A DNA stretch of 64,000 nucleotides, from contig NC_037681.1 in assembly GCF_003255815.1 (NCBI RefSeq), positions 59,950,537 through 60,014,536 on the forward strand, read 5' to 3'. Source of the DNA: Theropithecus gelada (Eukaryota > Chordata > Mammalia > Primates > Cercopithecidae). The notes under the pieces were generated by a model. The model saw only the letters and a list, made by a program, of their open reading frames with translations. It ran no database searches and was not told the origin of the DNA. Of this stretch, positions 13,840 to 28,620 are shown in pieces. Within the stretch, counting starts at the first letter, position 1. Each line of letters begins with the position of its first letter. The position numbers and the translations under genes were made by a program.

Positions 13840-14207
13840 TTATAAGATCTTTAACCAACATCTTCAGATTGGGGAGGAGGGGCTCCTTCCTTTGGTAAGG
13901 GAGGTGTAATAGTGTTTGAGTGTGCTGAATAATCCGGTTCCTCCTAAATGCTCTCATTCCAATTCTTTGGTCCCATTCTTTCCCAGTGCCCTTTCACGTG
14001 TGAGATGTAGCGAGGACCATGAATTCAGCCTGTGTTGAAATTCAGTAACTGGCCAGATTTGACTCTGCGTTTGCTCTTTGGCCATGACAGCCCTTTGGCC
14101 ATAAGAGAGAAAAGTTCTTTAAGAGGAGTCCTAGAAACTCTGACATTCCCTTCCCTAACAATCCCTTGATCTGTGAGTTTTAATTCTTTGGCCTTTTACT
14201 TTTCCTT

Positions 14208-14474
14208 CTTTTTTTTTGTTTGAGACAGGGTCTTGCTCTGTCACCCAGGTTGGAGTATGATTGCACGATCTCAGCTCACTGTAATCTCTACTTCCTGGAC
14301 TCAAGCCATCCTCACACCTCACCCTCCTAAGTGTTAATAGCTGGGACTGCAGATGTGGGCCACAGGGTCTTACCATGTTGCCCCGGCTGGTCTCAAACTC
14401 CCAGACTCAAGTGATCTGCCTGCCTCGGCCTCCCAAAGTGTTGGGATTACAGGCATGAGCCACCGCGCCCGGCC
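14208..14474 (-). mobile_element. AluJ with central deletion
   Basis: Antisense Alu from the T run to 'gagccaccgcgcccggcc'. About 35 bases around the middle A-rich linker are missing, where 'gcagatgtgggccac' joins 'agggtcttaccatgttg'. J-like text 'gattgcacgatctcagctca' is present. Confidence 0.93.
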
Positions 14475-14814
14475 GCCTTGTTCTTTTTTAAAGCTCATTG
14501 ATGCTAATAAAGTCAGCTATCCTAACCCATACTTCCTGTATTCCTTTGCCCCACATAGTGGTATATTGCAACAATCAAAAGGAAAGCCAAACCTTGGCTT
14601 CAGAAGGCATTTTATTCCAAATGATCACAGGTAGTCATTTAAGAAGCTGTTTTACCACCTCGTATAATTACTAGTGTCCAATCACTTAATGGTACCCGCT
14701 CACTCACTTCAAACCCAATCAGGTCAGATAACCAATCCAAGTTTTTCATGTTTTTGAAATCTATTGTTTGCAATCACTTCTGGTATAGTTTTCTTAATTG
14801 GTCAGAGTTCCTTA

Positions 14815-15180
14815 ATTGCAGTCAATGAATTTACTCTGGTTACCTTAGGCATGAAGGAATTTATTAAGGGATAAATTATTAAAGAAACATTATGAAGGCT
14901 GAAGAAATAGACTCTAGGTGAACCTTCAGGAATAATGCACCCCAGTGTGCATTTCAACATTCTAAAATGGCTTTCCAAGGGAGTTACAGCATCTGCTATG
15001 ATCAGGAGGCCAACATAGCTGCCAGTTCCAGTCTGTGCCAGAAATATGGGCGCCCCATGCCCTGCCTTTTCTCCATATCACTTGGTTCTGAATATGTCTA
15101 ATATAGGTGCATCTGTTCAGTGAAATCTCCATCACCTACTGGCACCTTAGCACAAGAAATGCTGGGAAGTACAGTTTTTA
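14815..15180. repeat. Old interspersed repeat, family not assigned
   Basis: 'agttccttaattgcagtcaa' at the start, 'aaggaatttattaaggg' and 'aaatgctgggaagtacagtt' at the end are phrases I associate with an old mammalian dispersed repeat ('agttgcaagcaacagaa...tctgggaaatgtagtt'). The stretch at 22920-23300 opens similarly. I cannot give a family name. Confidence 0.35.
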
Positions 15181-15429
15181 AAAATTTGTTTTTGAAAAGG
15201 CAAGATCAACAAAGTGGGACACTTTCAAAGTGTTAAGAAGGTGTTCAAGATATTTTTGGGCATCTGGTAAAAAGGCTAGAGAATAGAAAAAGGGAGAGCA
15301 ATAGTAAGCTATTTCTTGGGTTGGGTGGTAGGCCCACAGGTATTCATTACTTTCTAGTCTTTTATAATGAATATATATATTAGTCTGGGTTCTCCAGAGA
15401 AATAGAACCAATAAAATATATATTTATAA

Positions 15430-15742
<313 letters not shown>

Positions 15743-16073
15743 TATATATATATATCTCCATCTATCTAATGAGAGATTTGATTTACTATCAGGAATTGGT
15801 TTATGTGACTATGGAGGCTGAGATGTCCCAAAAGCTGGATACTCAGGAGAAGAAAAGGTATATTACAGTTTAAGTCTGAAGGCTGGCAAAGACCAGTGCT
15901 CCCACTTGAATATAGGTAAAAAGAAAGAATACTTTCTTACACAGTCTTTAGTCTTTTAGTCTATTCAAGCTTTCAGTGGATAGGATGAGGTCCACTCACA
16001 CTAGGGCGAAGGGAATCTGCTTTACTCAGTGTACATACTCAGATATTAATGCCATGCAGAAACACCCTCAACA

Positions 16074-16144
16074 GACACACCAAGAATATTTAACCAATTT
16101 TTAACCAAAATATTTAACCAAGGACACACCAAGATATTTAACCA
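16074..16144 (+). repeat. Local ~49-bp duplication
   Basis: 'gacacaccaaga' followed by 'tatttaacca' appears at 16074 and again at 16123, with extra partial copies of 'atttaaccaa' in between. It is a small rearrangement within the host repeat. Confidence 0.8.
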
Positions 16145-16198
16145 AATATCTGGGCACTCTGTGGACAATCAAGTTGACGTATAGAATTAACCATCACA

Positions 16199-17224
16199 AT
16201 ATGTTACCTACTCTTTAATATATAGCAGAATACATTTCTTTGTATGAGATATTAAAAAGATTTTGGGCAACTACAAATGGCAGATGTCCACTACAAAACA
16301 TAATCCCTTTACTTAAGACATTGATTTAGTTTCAATGTAAATGCCTGTGGAAAGACTAGTTCTTATGTTACTATTAGTCATTTGTACCTCGGTTTGAAGG
16401 AAGAATGAATGGATTAGTAAATGGTGAGAGATAACTTAATCTAAATATTTGAGGAATAGGAGGTGGTGAGAGCACCACTTAGGAATAAAGGGAGGAAGAA
16501 TGGGAGGTTGACAACTTTAAGACAGATTTTTGCTAGCTCATGTTTTGGTTGGAACAGCTCTAACTCCTAACACCTGCGTGAGATTGTTTTCCTTTTTATT
16601 TTTTTAGTTTAAAGGCTATTGGAATTTTCAGATGCCTAATGGATTATTTCAGTTTTGTCATGTATCTATCAATATTCCAATTTTCATTTTATAATATGCA
16701 TGACAGGACTCTGAGTAAAAACCCACTCTCCCAACCTCTCTCTGGTTCTCTGGGCATTAGTTCACACAGATTGAAAGCACAAGTTGGGCTATCTACTTCA
16801 TTATCTGCTGCTATTTATTTCAATCCTGGATTGGAGCCTCCAGTGAGCAGAATTTGCATAGGGAACTTTATTCAAATCTAAAGTTTATGAATAATGCACA
16901 ACTCTCTATGACTCATGAAAAGCAATGATAAACAGAATGCAAACAGTTGGCCACCCCCGCAGCAATCCACAGAGAGTGGTCCCACCCCTCACAAACTGTG
17001 AATGACAATATTTGAAGGTAGCAATGGAAATCAGTAGTGTTGGTTTATCTTTAGCATCACCCATATGTTTATTGGCACACATTTAAGTCAGAAAAATGAG
17101 CACATGCAAAGAGAAAAAGGTGTTCCGTCTACTAAGGTATTTAAAGTCAGTGGAAATGGAAAGACCATTCCTTACCCTGTCCCACAAAGTGTTCCTTCTG
17201 TGAACTTTTTCCAGTTAATAGATT
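16199..17224. other. Single-copy DNA, no gene seen
   Basis: No coding signal or repeat that I recognise; an 80-codon frame at 16639-16881 is not distinctive. Confidence 0.5.
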
Positions 17225-17330
17225 GGAAACAACACCAGCTTTGTAGTTAGATAGTCCTCAGTTAAAATCCTGCATCTGCTACTCATGAGCTGTATATTGG
17301 GCAAGTTACGTAAGTTTTTGTCTTTTTAGT
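17225..17330 (+). repeat. MIR fragment
   Basis: 'ttgtagttagatagtcctca', 'aaaatcctgcatctgctact' and 'ttgggcaagttacgtaagtt' follow MIR plus-strand order (sensed property: 'gccactt...ttgggcaagttacttaacc'). Confidence 0.65.
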
Positions 17331-17632
17331 AACTTAATGTCTTTTTTCTTTTTTAAAATAGTATAATAGCCAACCTTTACTTATATTTCCCTTTTTTATT
17401 GACACATAATATTTTACATATTTATGGGGTACATGTGATATTTTGTTACACATATAGAATGTGTAATGATCAAGTCAGGGTATTTGAGGTGTCTATATAT
17501 TGAGTAGTTATCATTTCTATGTGTTGGGAACAATTCTAGTTCTCTCTTCCAGTTACTGGGAAACATACATTGTTGTTAACTATAATCACTCTACTCTGCT
17601 GTTGACCAATAGAACGTATACCTTTTATCTAA

Positions 17633-18029
<397 letters not shown>

Positions 18030-18408
18030 CTCTGTCATTCTACTCTCTACCTTTACAATATCAACTTTTTAAGCTACCACATATGAATGGGAACATGCAG
18101 TATTTGTCTTTCTGTGCCTGGCTTGTTTCATTTTACACAATGACCTCTAGTTCCATCTGTGTTTCTGCAAATGACAGGGTTTCATTCTTTTTAGTGTCTG
18201 AATAGCATTCCATTTTGTATATATACACCACATTTTCTTTATTCATTCATCCATTGATGAACACTTTGGTTGGTTCCATATTTTTGTAATTATGAATAGT
18301 GCTGTGATAAACCTGTGAGTGCACGCATCCCTTTGAAATTCTGATTTCTTTTCCTTTACATATACCCAGTAGTAGGACTGCTGGGTCATATGGTAGTTCT
18401 ATTTTTAA

Positions 18409-18427
18409 TGTGTGTGTGTGTGTGTGT
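18409..18427 (+). repeat. (TG)n microsatellite
   Basis: About nine TG units directly before the T tail of the next Alu. Confidence 0.9.
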
Positions 18428-18722
18428 TTTTTTTTTAACTGAGACAGGGTCTCGCTCTGTCTCCCAGGTTGGAGTGCAGTGGCACAGTCATGGCTTACTG
18501 CAGCCTTGACATCCCAGGCTCAAGGGATCCTCCCTCCTCAGCCTCCTGAATAGCTGGGACTACAGGCACGTGCCACCATGCCTGGCTAATTTTTTAAAAC
18601 TTTTTATACAGATGAGGTCTCACTCTGTTGCCCAGGCTGGTCTCAAACTCCTGTGCTCAAGCAATCCTCCTGCCTCAGCCCTCTAGTGTTAAGATTACAG
18701 GTGTGAGCCACCACACACCTGT
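18428..18722 (-). mobile_element. AluJ inside the L1
   Basis: 'gagacagggtctcgctctgt' to 'gtgagccaccacac'. J-type text 'ggcacagtcatggcttactg' and 'cagccttgacatcccaggct'. L1 text resumes at 'agctatttttagttttttga'; 'ctatttttaa' lies before the element and 'ctatttttag' after it. Confidence 0.93.
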
Positions 18723-19289
18723 ATTTCAGCTATTTTTAGTTTTTTGAGAACTCTCAATATGGTTTTCCATAGTGGTTGCATTAATACTAGTTTACATCCC
18801 CACCAAAAATGTATAATAGTTCCCTTTTCTCTTCATCCTCACCAGCATAAGTTTGGTGGACTTTGCCAGTAATGCCATCTGGTCCTGGGCTTTTTTGTTG
18901 TTGTTGAGAGACTTGTTATTACTGTTTGAATTTTGTTACTTGTTATTGGTGTGTTCAGATTTTCTATTTCTTCCTGGTTCAATCTAGGTAGGTTGTATGT
19001 ATCTAAGAATGTATCTACTTTTTCTCTGAGTATTGCAGTTTCTTAATGTATAGTTGTTCATAATAGTCTCTAATGATTATTTTTATTTCTGTAGTATCAA
19101 TTGTAATGCCTTCTTTTTCATTTCTGATTTTATTTATTTGAGTCTTTCTTCTTTTCTTGGTTAGTTGAGCTAGCAGTGTATTGATTTTGTCTTTTGAAAA
19201 CACCAACTTTTCATTTTATTAATTCTTTGTATTTTTTAAGTCACTGTTTAATTTAGTTCTCTGATCTTTGTTTCTTCATTTCTAGTATC

Positions 19290-19652
<363 letters not shown>

Positions 19653-20326
19653 TAGGCTGTCCATTTATAGTCTTTCTACCTTTTGGATGTAAGTGTTTAT
19701 TGCTATGAAGTTCTCTGTATCTCATAGATTTTTGTATGTTGCATTTCCATTTTTATTTGTTTCAAGAAACTTAAAGTTTTCCTTCTTAATTTCTTCGTCT
19801 ACCCAATGATAGTTTAAGAGCATGATGTTTTATTTCCGTGCATTTTTACAGTTTCCAATATTCCTTTTGTAATTGATTTCTAGTTTATTCCATTGTGTTC
19901 TGAGAAGATACTTGATATGGTTTTAATGTTAAAAAATGTGTGGAGATTTGCTTTGTTACCTAATATATGGTAAATCCTGGAGAATATTCCATGTACTAAT
20001 GAGAAGAATGAGCATTTTGCAGCTGTTGAATAAAACGTTCTGTTAATATCTGTTAGGTACATTTGGCCTAAAGTGCAGTTTAAATCCAACTTTTTTTGGT
20101 TGATTTTCTGTTTAGATGATCTGGTCTAATGCTGAAAGTGGGGTGCTAAAGTCCCCAACTATGATTGTATTGGAGTCCGTCTCTCCCTTTAGATTTAATA
20201 ATATTTGCTTTATAGAGCTGAGTGCTCCACTGTTGGGGGCATATATATTTAGAATTGTTATATCCTTTTGCTGAATTGATCCTTTTATTATTATGTAAAA
20301 AACTTCTTTGTCTCTTTCTGTAGGTG

Positions 20327-20616
<290 letters not shown>

Positions 20617-21597
20617 CCTCTTTGCAGTTTTTGACTTAAAGTCTGTTTTATCGGACATAGGTATAGCTACTCCTGTTCATTTTAGATTTCTGTTTGCATA
20701 GGATATCTTTTTCCGTTTCTTCACTTTCAGTCTCTATCTCTTTATAGGTGAAATGAGTTTCTTGTAGGCAGCATATAGGTGGGTCATTAAAATTCAGTTA
20801 GCCAGTCCATATCTTTTAGGTGGGAAATTTAATTTGTTTATATTCAGGATTATTATTGATAGGTGAGGACTTACTCTTGTCATTCTGTTAATTGTTTTCT
20901 GGTTGTTTTGTATATCTTGTCTTCCTCTCTTCTGTTACTGTTTATCATTGCAGTTTGGTAGTTTTTGTAGTTTTAACATTTGAGTCCTTTCTTTTATTTA
21001 TGTGTCTGCTCTACCAACAAGTTTTAGATTGTTTTGTGTTTTAATGGTGGTAGATATCATGCTTTTGCCTCAAGATGTAGGACTCCCTTAAGCATTTCTT
21101 ATAGGGGCAGTCTACTGGTGATGAATTCTCTCATTTATTTCTCCCTACATTTTTGAAAAGTAGCTTTGCTGGGTATAGTATTCTTGGTTGACAGATTTTT
21201 TTTCCCCCCTCCCCCCACCGCTTTCAGCACTTTGAATATATCATCCTTACCATTTTCTACTGTCCTGTAAGGTTTCTGCTGAGAAATCTGTTGTTACTCT
21301 GTGGGGATTTCCTTATATGTTGCTTGATGCTTTTCTCTGGCTGTTTTTAGAATTCTCTTTGTCTATGACTTTTCATAGTTTGACTATAATGTGCCTCGGA
21401 GAAGAATTTTTTGGGTTAAATTTATTTACGAACCTTTGAACCTCTTGTATCCAGGTGTCCAGTTGTCTTGCAAGTCTGGAGAAGTTTTAGGCTATTATAT
21501 CATTAAATAAGTTGTATATGTTTTTGCCTGCTTCCTTTTCTGAAACTCCAAAAATTTGAATAGTTGGTTGCTTTATAATTTTCTATTTGTCACGTAA

Positions 21598-21623
21598 GCT
21601 TTCTTTCTTTCTTTCTTTCTTTT
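21598..21623 (+). repeat. (TTTC)n microsatellite
   Basis: Six 'tttc' units inside antisense L1 sequence. Confidence 0.85.
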
Positions 21624-22239
21624 TAAATCTTCTTTTTAAAAAACTTCAGCTTGAGTTAGTCTATTGTCAGAGCTCTCAATTATATTTTTTATTTCATTCA
21701 ATGAATTCTTCAGTTCCAGGATTTTTGTGTGATTTGTTTTTGTGATATCTATCTTTTTGTTGAATTTCTCATTCAGAACATGAATTGTTTGTCTGATTTC
21801 TTTGTATTACTTATCTGTATTCTCTTGTATCTCACTGAATTTCTTTAATGTCATTATTTTAAATTATTTTTCAGGTTTTTATGATTTGCTTTTTGTTGAA
21901 TTCTGTTGCTGGAAAATTACTGTGTTTCTTTGGAGGTGTTATGTTTCTTTTTTATGATTTTTTTTTTTTTGGTCTTTACACTGATATCTGTGCATCTAGT
22001 GTAACAGTCACTTCTTCCAATTTTATGGATTAGCTTCTGGAGGGAAAGACTTTTTCTGTAGGTGTGTCTATAGTGTTGGTTGGGTACAGAGTGTTTTGGC
22101 TTTGATTCTGGATGGGTGCAGTAGTGTAGTGTTCATATGATTTGTCAGCTATAATCAGTGTCAATGATGTCTGTAAGTTCCACAGTAGCTTAGGCTATGA
22201 TTGTTAATGGAGGCTGTGGTGAGGTTTTGCTAGGGACAG

Positions 22240-22870
22240 ATACGCCAGGAGGGCTGGTCCTCAGGCACCAGTGGTGATGGTGGGCTGGGTGTGTTGGTCC
22301 TTGGGTTTCCAGGTAGTGTATGCAGGCACCAGTTGTAGTGGGTCCATGCAAACTGATTCTTGGGCCTTCAGGTGGCTTTCTTGGGTGCCAGCAGTGGTAT
22401 CAGTGGGTTTGTTAGGTGGGCAAGTCCTCAGGCCCCTAGGTTGTGTGTGTGGCATCAGCAGTGGCAGTAGCAGTGAAAAGTTAACCCTTAGGCTCCCAAG
22501 CATCACATGTGGGTGCTAGTGGTGCTGGCAGTGAGCTAAGCAGGCCCCAGGCCCCCAGGTGGCTCATATAGATGGGTGCTGCTGCTGCTGCTGCTGATGG
22601 TGGTGGTGGCAGGCTGGGTAGGCCAGTCCCTAGTCCTCCAGGAGACATGTATGGGCAGTGGTGACAAGTGGGGTGAGTTTGTCTTCAGGCTCCCTGATGG
22701 TGAACATGAATGTCGGTGGCAGCACTCAGGGCAGGGTGATCCCCAGGCCCCTGGATGATGACTGGGTACTGACCGGGGTAGCAGTGGGCTGAACAGGCCT
22801 GTTTTTAGATCCCCTAGTTGTGTGTGTGAGCACCACTGTGGTGGGCCAGTTGGGCCCAGTAACTTGTCAT
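22240..22870 (-). repeat. L1 5' UTR ~60-bp monomer array
   Basis: About nine diverged units of roughly 55-65 bp, each of the form '(t)c(c)tcaggc(c)ccaggt-' plus a 'gtgtgtggg' block, a 'gcaccag' or 'gcagtgg' block and 'ggtgg'. Unit starts are near 22300, 22357, 22422, 22483, 22541, 22626, 22679, 22738 and 22800. In L1s of this grade the 5' UTR is the internal promoter; read on the minus strand the array would point into ORF1. A (GCT)n/(GGT)n run at 22577-22613 is part of it. Confidence 0.75.
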
Positions 22871-22885
22871 CTTTCAACTTTGTTC

Positions 22886-25302
<2,417 letters not shown>

Positions 25303-26130
25303 TTTGGATGAGATATTGGTTCCACTATTTTATAATTTCTTTGTTTTACAAAAGCAAACGTCACAGTTAAAGTACAAATATACCAGCATCCCTTTCTAGC
25401 ATCTACATTAACTAAGATTTATTAGGTTTTTGGCCATAAAGGTCCCGAAAGAATGGGACAGAGAGTGGTAATTCTACAGAGGAAACAGTTGGGAAACGTC
25501 TAGAGTATAATACCATGGAAATGGCAATTCTAGTTGGGGTGCTCAGTTTGTGGTCTCCTGTTGACCATGGGACAGTAGAAGGTCACTGGCATAGCCAAAA
25601 TCATGCCAGGGTACTCAAAGAGAAATGGAAGGAATCTCTCAGGCAGACTTCATCTATTGTTAAATTTTGCCTACACTTGGCCCTGCTTAGCGTACTTAGG
25701 TAAGCAGCAGGGGAAGCAGCAGTGGCAGATCAGAAAAAGTATTCTGTGGATGGGAATGGGAATGAACAGCTAGTATATTCCTAGCTAGTTGATTTCATGC
25801 TGAAGGTATCCATGCTCACAGCCCTGTTGAGGAAGGAGATCCCAGACTTGCTGCCAAGTTTCATCATGGGACAGTATGGACCTTATTCTTTCAGGTTCAG
25901 TGGTTTTGGCCCAGCTGCAGGAATAACTTGTATATGGATTTGCAATAGAAACAATTGGAAAGCTACTGGATAAGGACCAGGTGGATGGCAACCTCTCTGC
26001 CCCTTTAATATGTGTCTGGTTGTTGGAGGGTTGGTCTGGTTTATTCTGGCAAATCTGTGGGGCTTCTAAACCCAGCTTCTGGGAGCTCAAGGAATTTGTC
26101 CCGTTCACCTTGCCCTGGGTCTGTTACAGG
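25303..26130. other. Single-copy DNA, no gene seen
   Basis: A 107-codon frame on the minus strand (25785-26108) has no domain I recognise. No named repeat. Confidence 0.5.
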
Positions 26131-26321
26131 TTTTATTTATTTATGTATCTATTTATTTATTTAGAGACCAGGTTATGAGACTGGCTAATTTTTGTATTTT
26201 TGGTAGAGATGGGGTTTCCTCATGTTTCCCAGGCTGGTCGTGAACTCCTGGGCTCAAGCAATCCACCTGCCTTGGCCTCCCAAAGTGCCAGGATTACAGG
26301 TGTGAGCCATCACTCCTGGCC
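26131..26321 (-). mobile_element. Partial Alu with TTTA-rich tail
   Basis: (TTTA)n-like tail, then 'gagaccaggttatgagactg', which jumps directly to 'gctaatttttgtatttttgg' and continues to 'gtgagccatcactcctggcc'. Most of the right monomer is missing. Confidence 0.9.
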
Positions 26322-27205
26322 GATTAGAGGTTTTAAGAACAAGTTCTAAGAACAGTCTAAGATTTTTCAGAACTTCAGTGCTGTGTTGAGAGCATAGGTG
26401 AAATATTTCCATTAATACACTGTCATAAAATAGACTGGAAAAACAGGAATAGCTCTTTTATTCACCAAGTTCAGGAGGAGACACAGGTCCAGAGAAGGGC
26501 TGTGATTTTTCCCAAGGTAACCTGAAAAAGTTTTCCATAGAAGTGGAAACTTCCAAAAAAGGAATGAAAAATTAACTATGGGCATGGTTATTACCTCTCA
26601 TCATCAGGCAGAGTTTGCGCAATAAACTATTGTCATTAAAAAGGGAACAAATATCTTCTGCATGCTTCAGAGTTTAACCCACTGAACAAAGACCATATTG
26701 CTAAGACACAATATTACATAAATTTTGGCAGAAAGGCATTTTTTTTTCCAGTTTAATGCAGCACTAGATTTCATGGAAATAACGTTTTGTTTGGGAGGGA
26801 TAGTGATAGCTATTTATGCACAGCTAATTCTTGGGCCCTGAAATATAGCTCTGTACTTCCTGTCTTTCTAGGCTGACCATGACTCACTGAATAAGAATCC
26901 TTCAATTATTTTGAAAACAGCTGGCTAACTGCAATTTTTCTTCTGTCCTTCCATTTCTACCACTCATCAGTGTCACTTTCAGGCTTGAAAACTGGCTTCT
27001 CTATCAGGGTCTCTCTTTCCAGACAGCGCTTTGAGGTACAGCCTCAGGGCATGTCCTTGCCCTGTAGTGGTGCAGTTGCTCCTCCCCACATTGAAGGGAG
27101 AGCCCTCATTCCCCAGCTCAGATGAGGCCTCCAAGAAAAATGAACCAGGTCAAGACTGCATCCGGGTTGTGGCTGTGTTTTATTGGCTAAGCTTTTGACT
27201 TTTTT
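26322..27205. other. Single-copy DNA with a possible MIR remnant
   Basis: 26455-26525 ('caagttcaggaggagacaca', 'ggtccagagaagggctgtga') looks like a weak minus-strand MIR core. The rest shows nothing I can name. Confidence 0.4.
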
Positions 27206-27255
27206 CCTTTAGATAAAGTTAAATTTTTATCTTTATCCTTTAGATAAAGTTAAAT
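27206..27255 (+). repeat. Two-copy 31-bp-period direct repeat
   Basis: 'cctttagataaagttaaat' occurs at 27206-27224 and 27237-27255 without a mismatch, separated by 'ttttatctttat'. Confidence 0.9.
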
Positions 27256-27545
27256 AATTCGTTAAAGTTGATCGTTGCTCATCTTTAATTTTCAGTTTTT
27301 CTTTTCTCAGTAAGGATCCATTTTGAGAAGCTTCTCTTTTAATCAAGAAAGTATAGTTCTCTTGCAAATCAGATATCTCATTGTTGACAAAAAGGACCAG
27401 ATCCTTCCTTTTTCTGCCTCCTCAAGTGTCTCCCTTTCCCAGCATAAACAAGCTGCTTTCACATAGAGACTTGATTGGTACTCAGGAGACATTTGTTTAC
27501 TCATTCAGTAAACACTTATTGGGGGTCTGCTTTCAGGAAGGGGAC

Positions 27546-27913
27546 TGCTATGGTTTGAATGATATTATCCCCTCCAAAATTCATGTTGATCTTCAGTGTG
27601 ACAGTATGAAGAGCTATGGCCTTTAGGAGGTGACTGCTCTCACCAGTGGGATTAAATGTCCTTATAAAAGGACTTGATGCAAGGATTTCAATACTGTCTC
27701 CTCCCTTTGTCCCTGAGAAGACACAGTGTTCCTTTTTTCTGGAGGATGGGCCAACAAGGTGCCATCTTGGAAGCATAGACCTGCCATCACCAGATAACAG
27801 AACCAGCTGGTACCTTGATCCCAGTCTTCAGAACTGGGAGAAATACATTTTTGTTCTTTATAAATTACTCAGTCTGTGGTATTCTGTTATAGCAGCACAA
27901 ATGAACTAAGAAA
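27546..27913 (+). mobile_element. MaLR LTR (MLT1/MST type), solitary
   Basis: Starts 'tgctatggtttgaatgatat' with 'ccctccaaaattcatgttga' and ends 'attctgttatagcagcacaa' followed by 'atgaactaag'. These are the hallmark ends of ERVL-MaLR LTRs. About 368 bp, so near full length. Overlapping open frames here are fortuitous. Confidence 0.9.
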
Positions 27914-28025
27914 GTGACCAACTGTCCACTTGACCTGGGACTGCCCTGGCTTTAGGACTGAAAGTTCTACATCCCAGGAAACCCCTCAGTTTGGGGCAAA
28001 CTCAGGCAGTTGGCCACTCCAATCC
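27914..28025 (+). repeat. Short dispersed repeat with inverted ends
   Basis: 'gaccaactgtccacttgacc' at the left pairs loosely with 'ggcagttggccact' at the right. Inner text 'gggactgccctggctttagg', 'actgaaagttctacatccca' and 'ggaaacccctcagt' reappears at 61010-61115. It looks like a small non-autonomous DNA transposon; I do not recall its name securely. Confidence 0.6.
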
Positions 28026-28129
28026 TAAATCAAGCACTGTCTAGGAGCTAGGTATGTAGCTGACCATGAGCTTCTTAGGCACTCTGTGACCTTCTGTGGT
28101 TCCACGTTCTTTTTTCACAGAGGAAAGCA

Positions 28130-28262
28130 CGCCATGGTGGAAAGGGCACTTAATTGGAACTTGGAACCATGGGCTCAGGTCTCAGCTTGGCCACTAAAGA
28201 GGCAGGGGCTTAAGGTCAGATCACTGAGCTTCAGTTTCCTCCTCGAAGAGTACAGAGTACAA
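28130..28262 (+). repeat. MIR
   Basis: 'gtggaaagggcacttaattg', 'gggctcaggtctcagcttgg', 'ccactaaag' and 'gagcttcagtttcctcctcg' follow the plus-strand MIR order closely. Confidence 0.8.
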
Positions 28263-28373
28263 ACGTTGGGTTTGGTGTTCTTTGACTGCTTTGTGACCCA
28301 AAGTCGAAAGGCAATGTGGTAAACCAATTCACACTAATTCGTATTCCTAGGTAAGAGTGAGTAGGTCATTAGA

Positions 28374-28620
28374 TTTGTTGACATTTGCTGATGATGCTAA
28401 TATTTACAAAGTCCTCATTCTATACCAGACATATCCATTGTTCAATTTCATCTTCACAACTTTTGATGTAGATGATTCCTTTACTTTCATCTACAGATGG
28501 GGGACTCAGGCCAAGAAAGGTTACATAATTTGCCCCAAATCACAGAGAAGCTTATGGATCAAAGATCAGAACCTAGGAGGTCTGACTTCCAAATCCAAAC
28601 TTGAACTGCTGCACTCACTG
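28374..28620 (-). repeat. MIR
   Basis: 'cctcattctataccagacat', 'catcttcacaacttttgatg', 'tctacagatgggggactcag', 'gttacataatttgccccaaa' and 'ctgacttccaaatccaaact' track the minus-strand MIR. It underlies the left half of the longest open frame in the window (28357-28836, 159 codons), which is therefore not a gene. Confidence 0.85.

Noticed and set aside
22536..22877. 113-codon minus frame in GC-rich DNA
   Set aside because: It lies wholly in the L1 5' UTR monomer array, so openness follows from composition.
27646..27909. 87-codon plus frame
   Set aside because: It lies inside a MaLR LTR.
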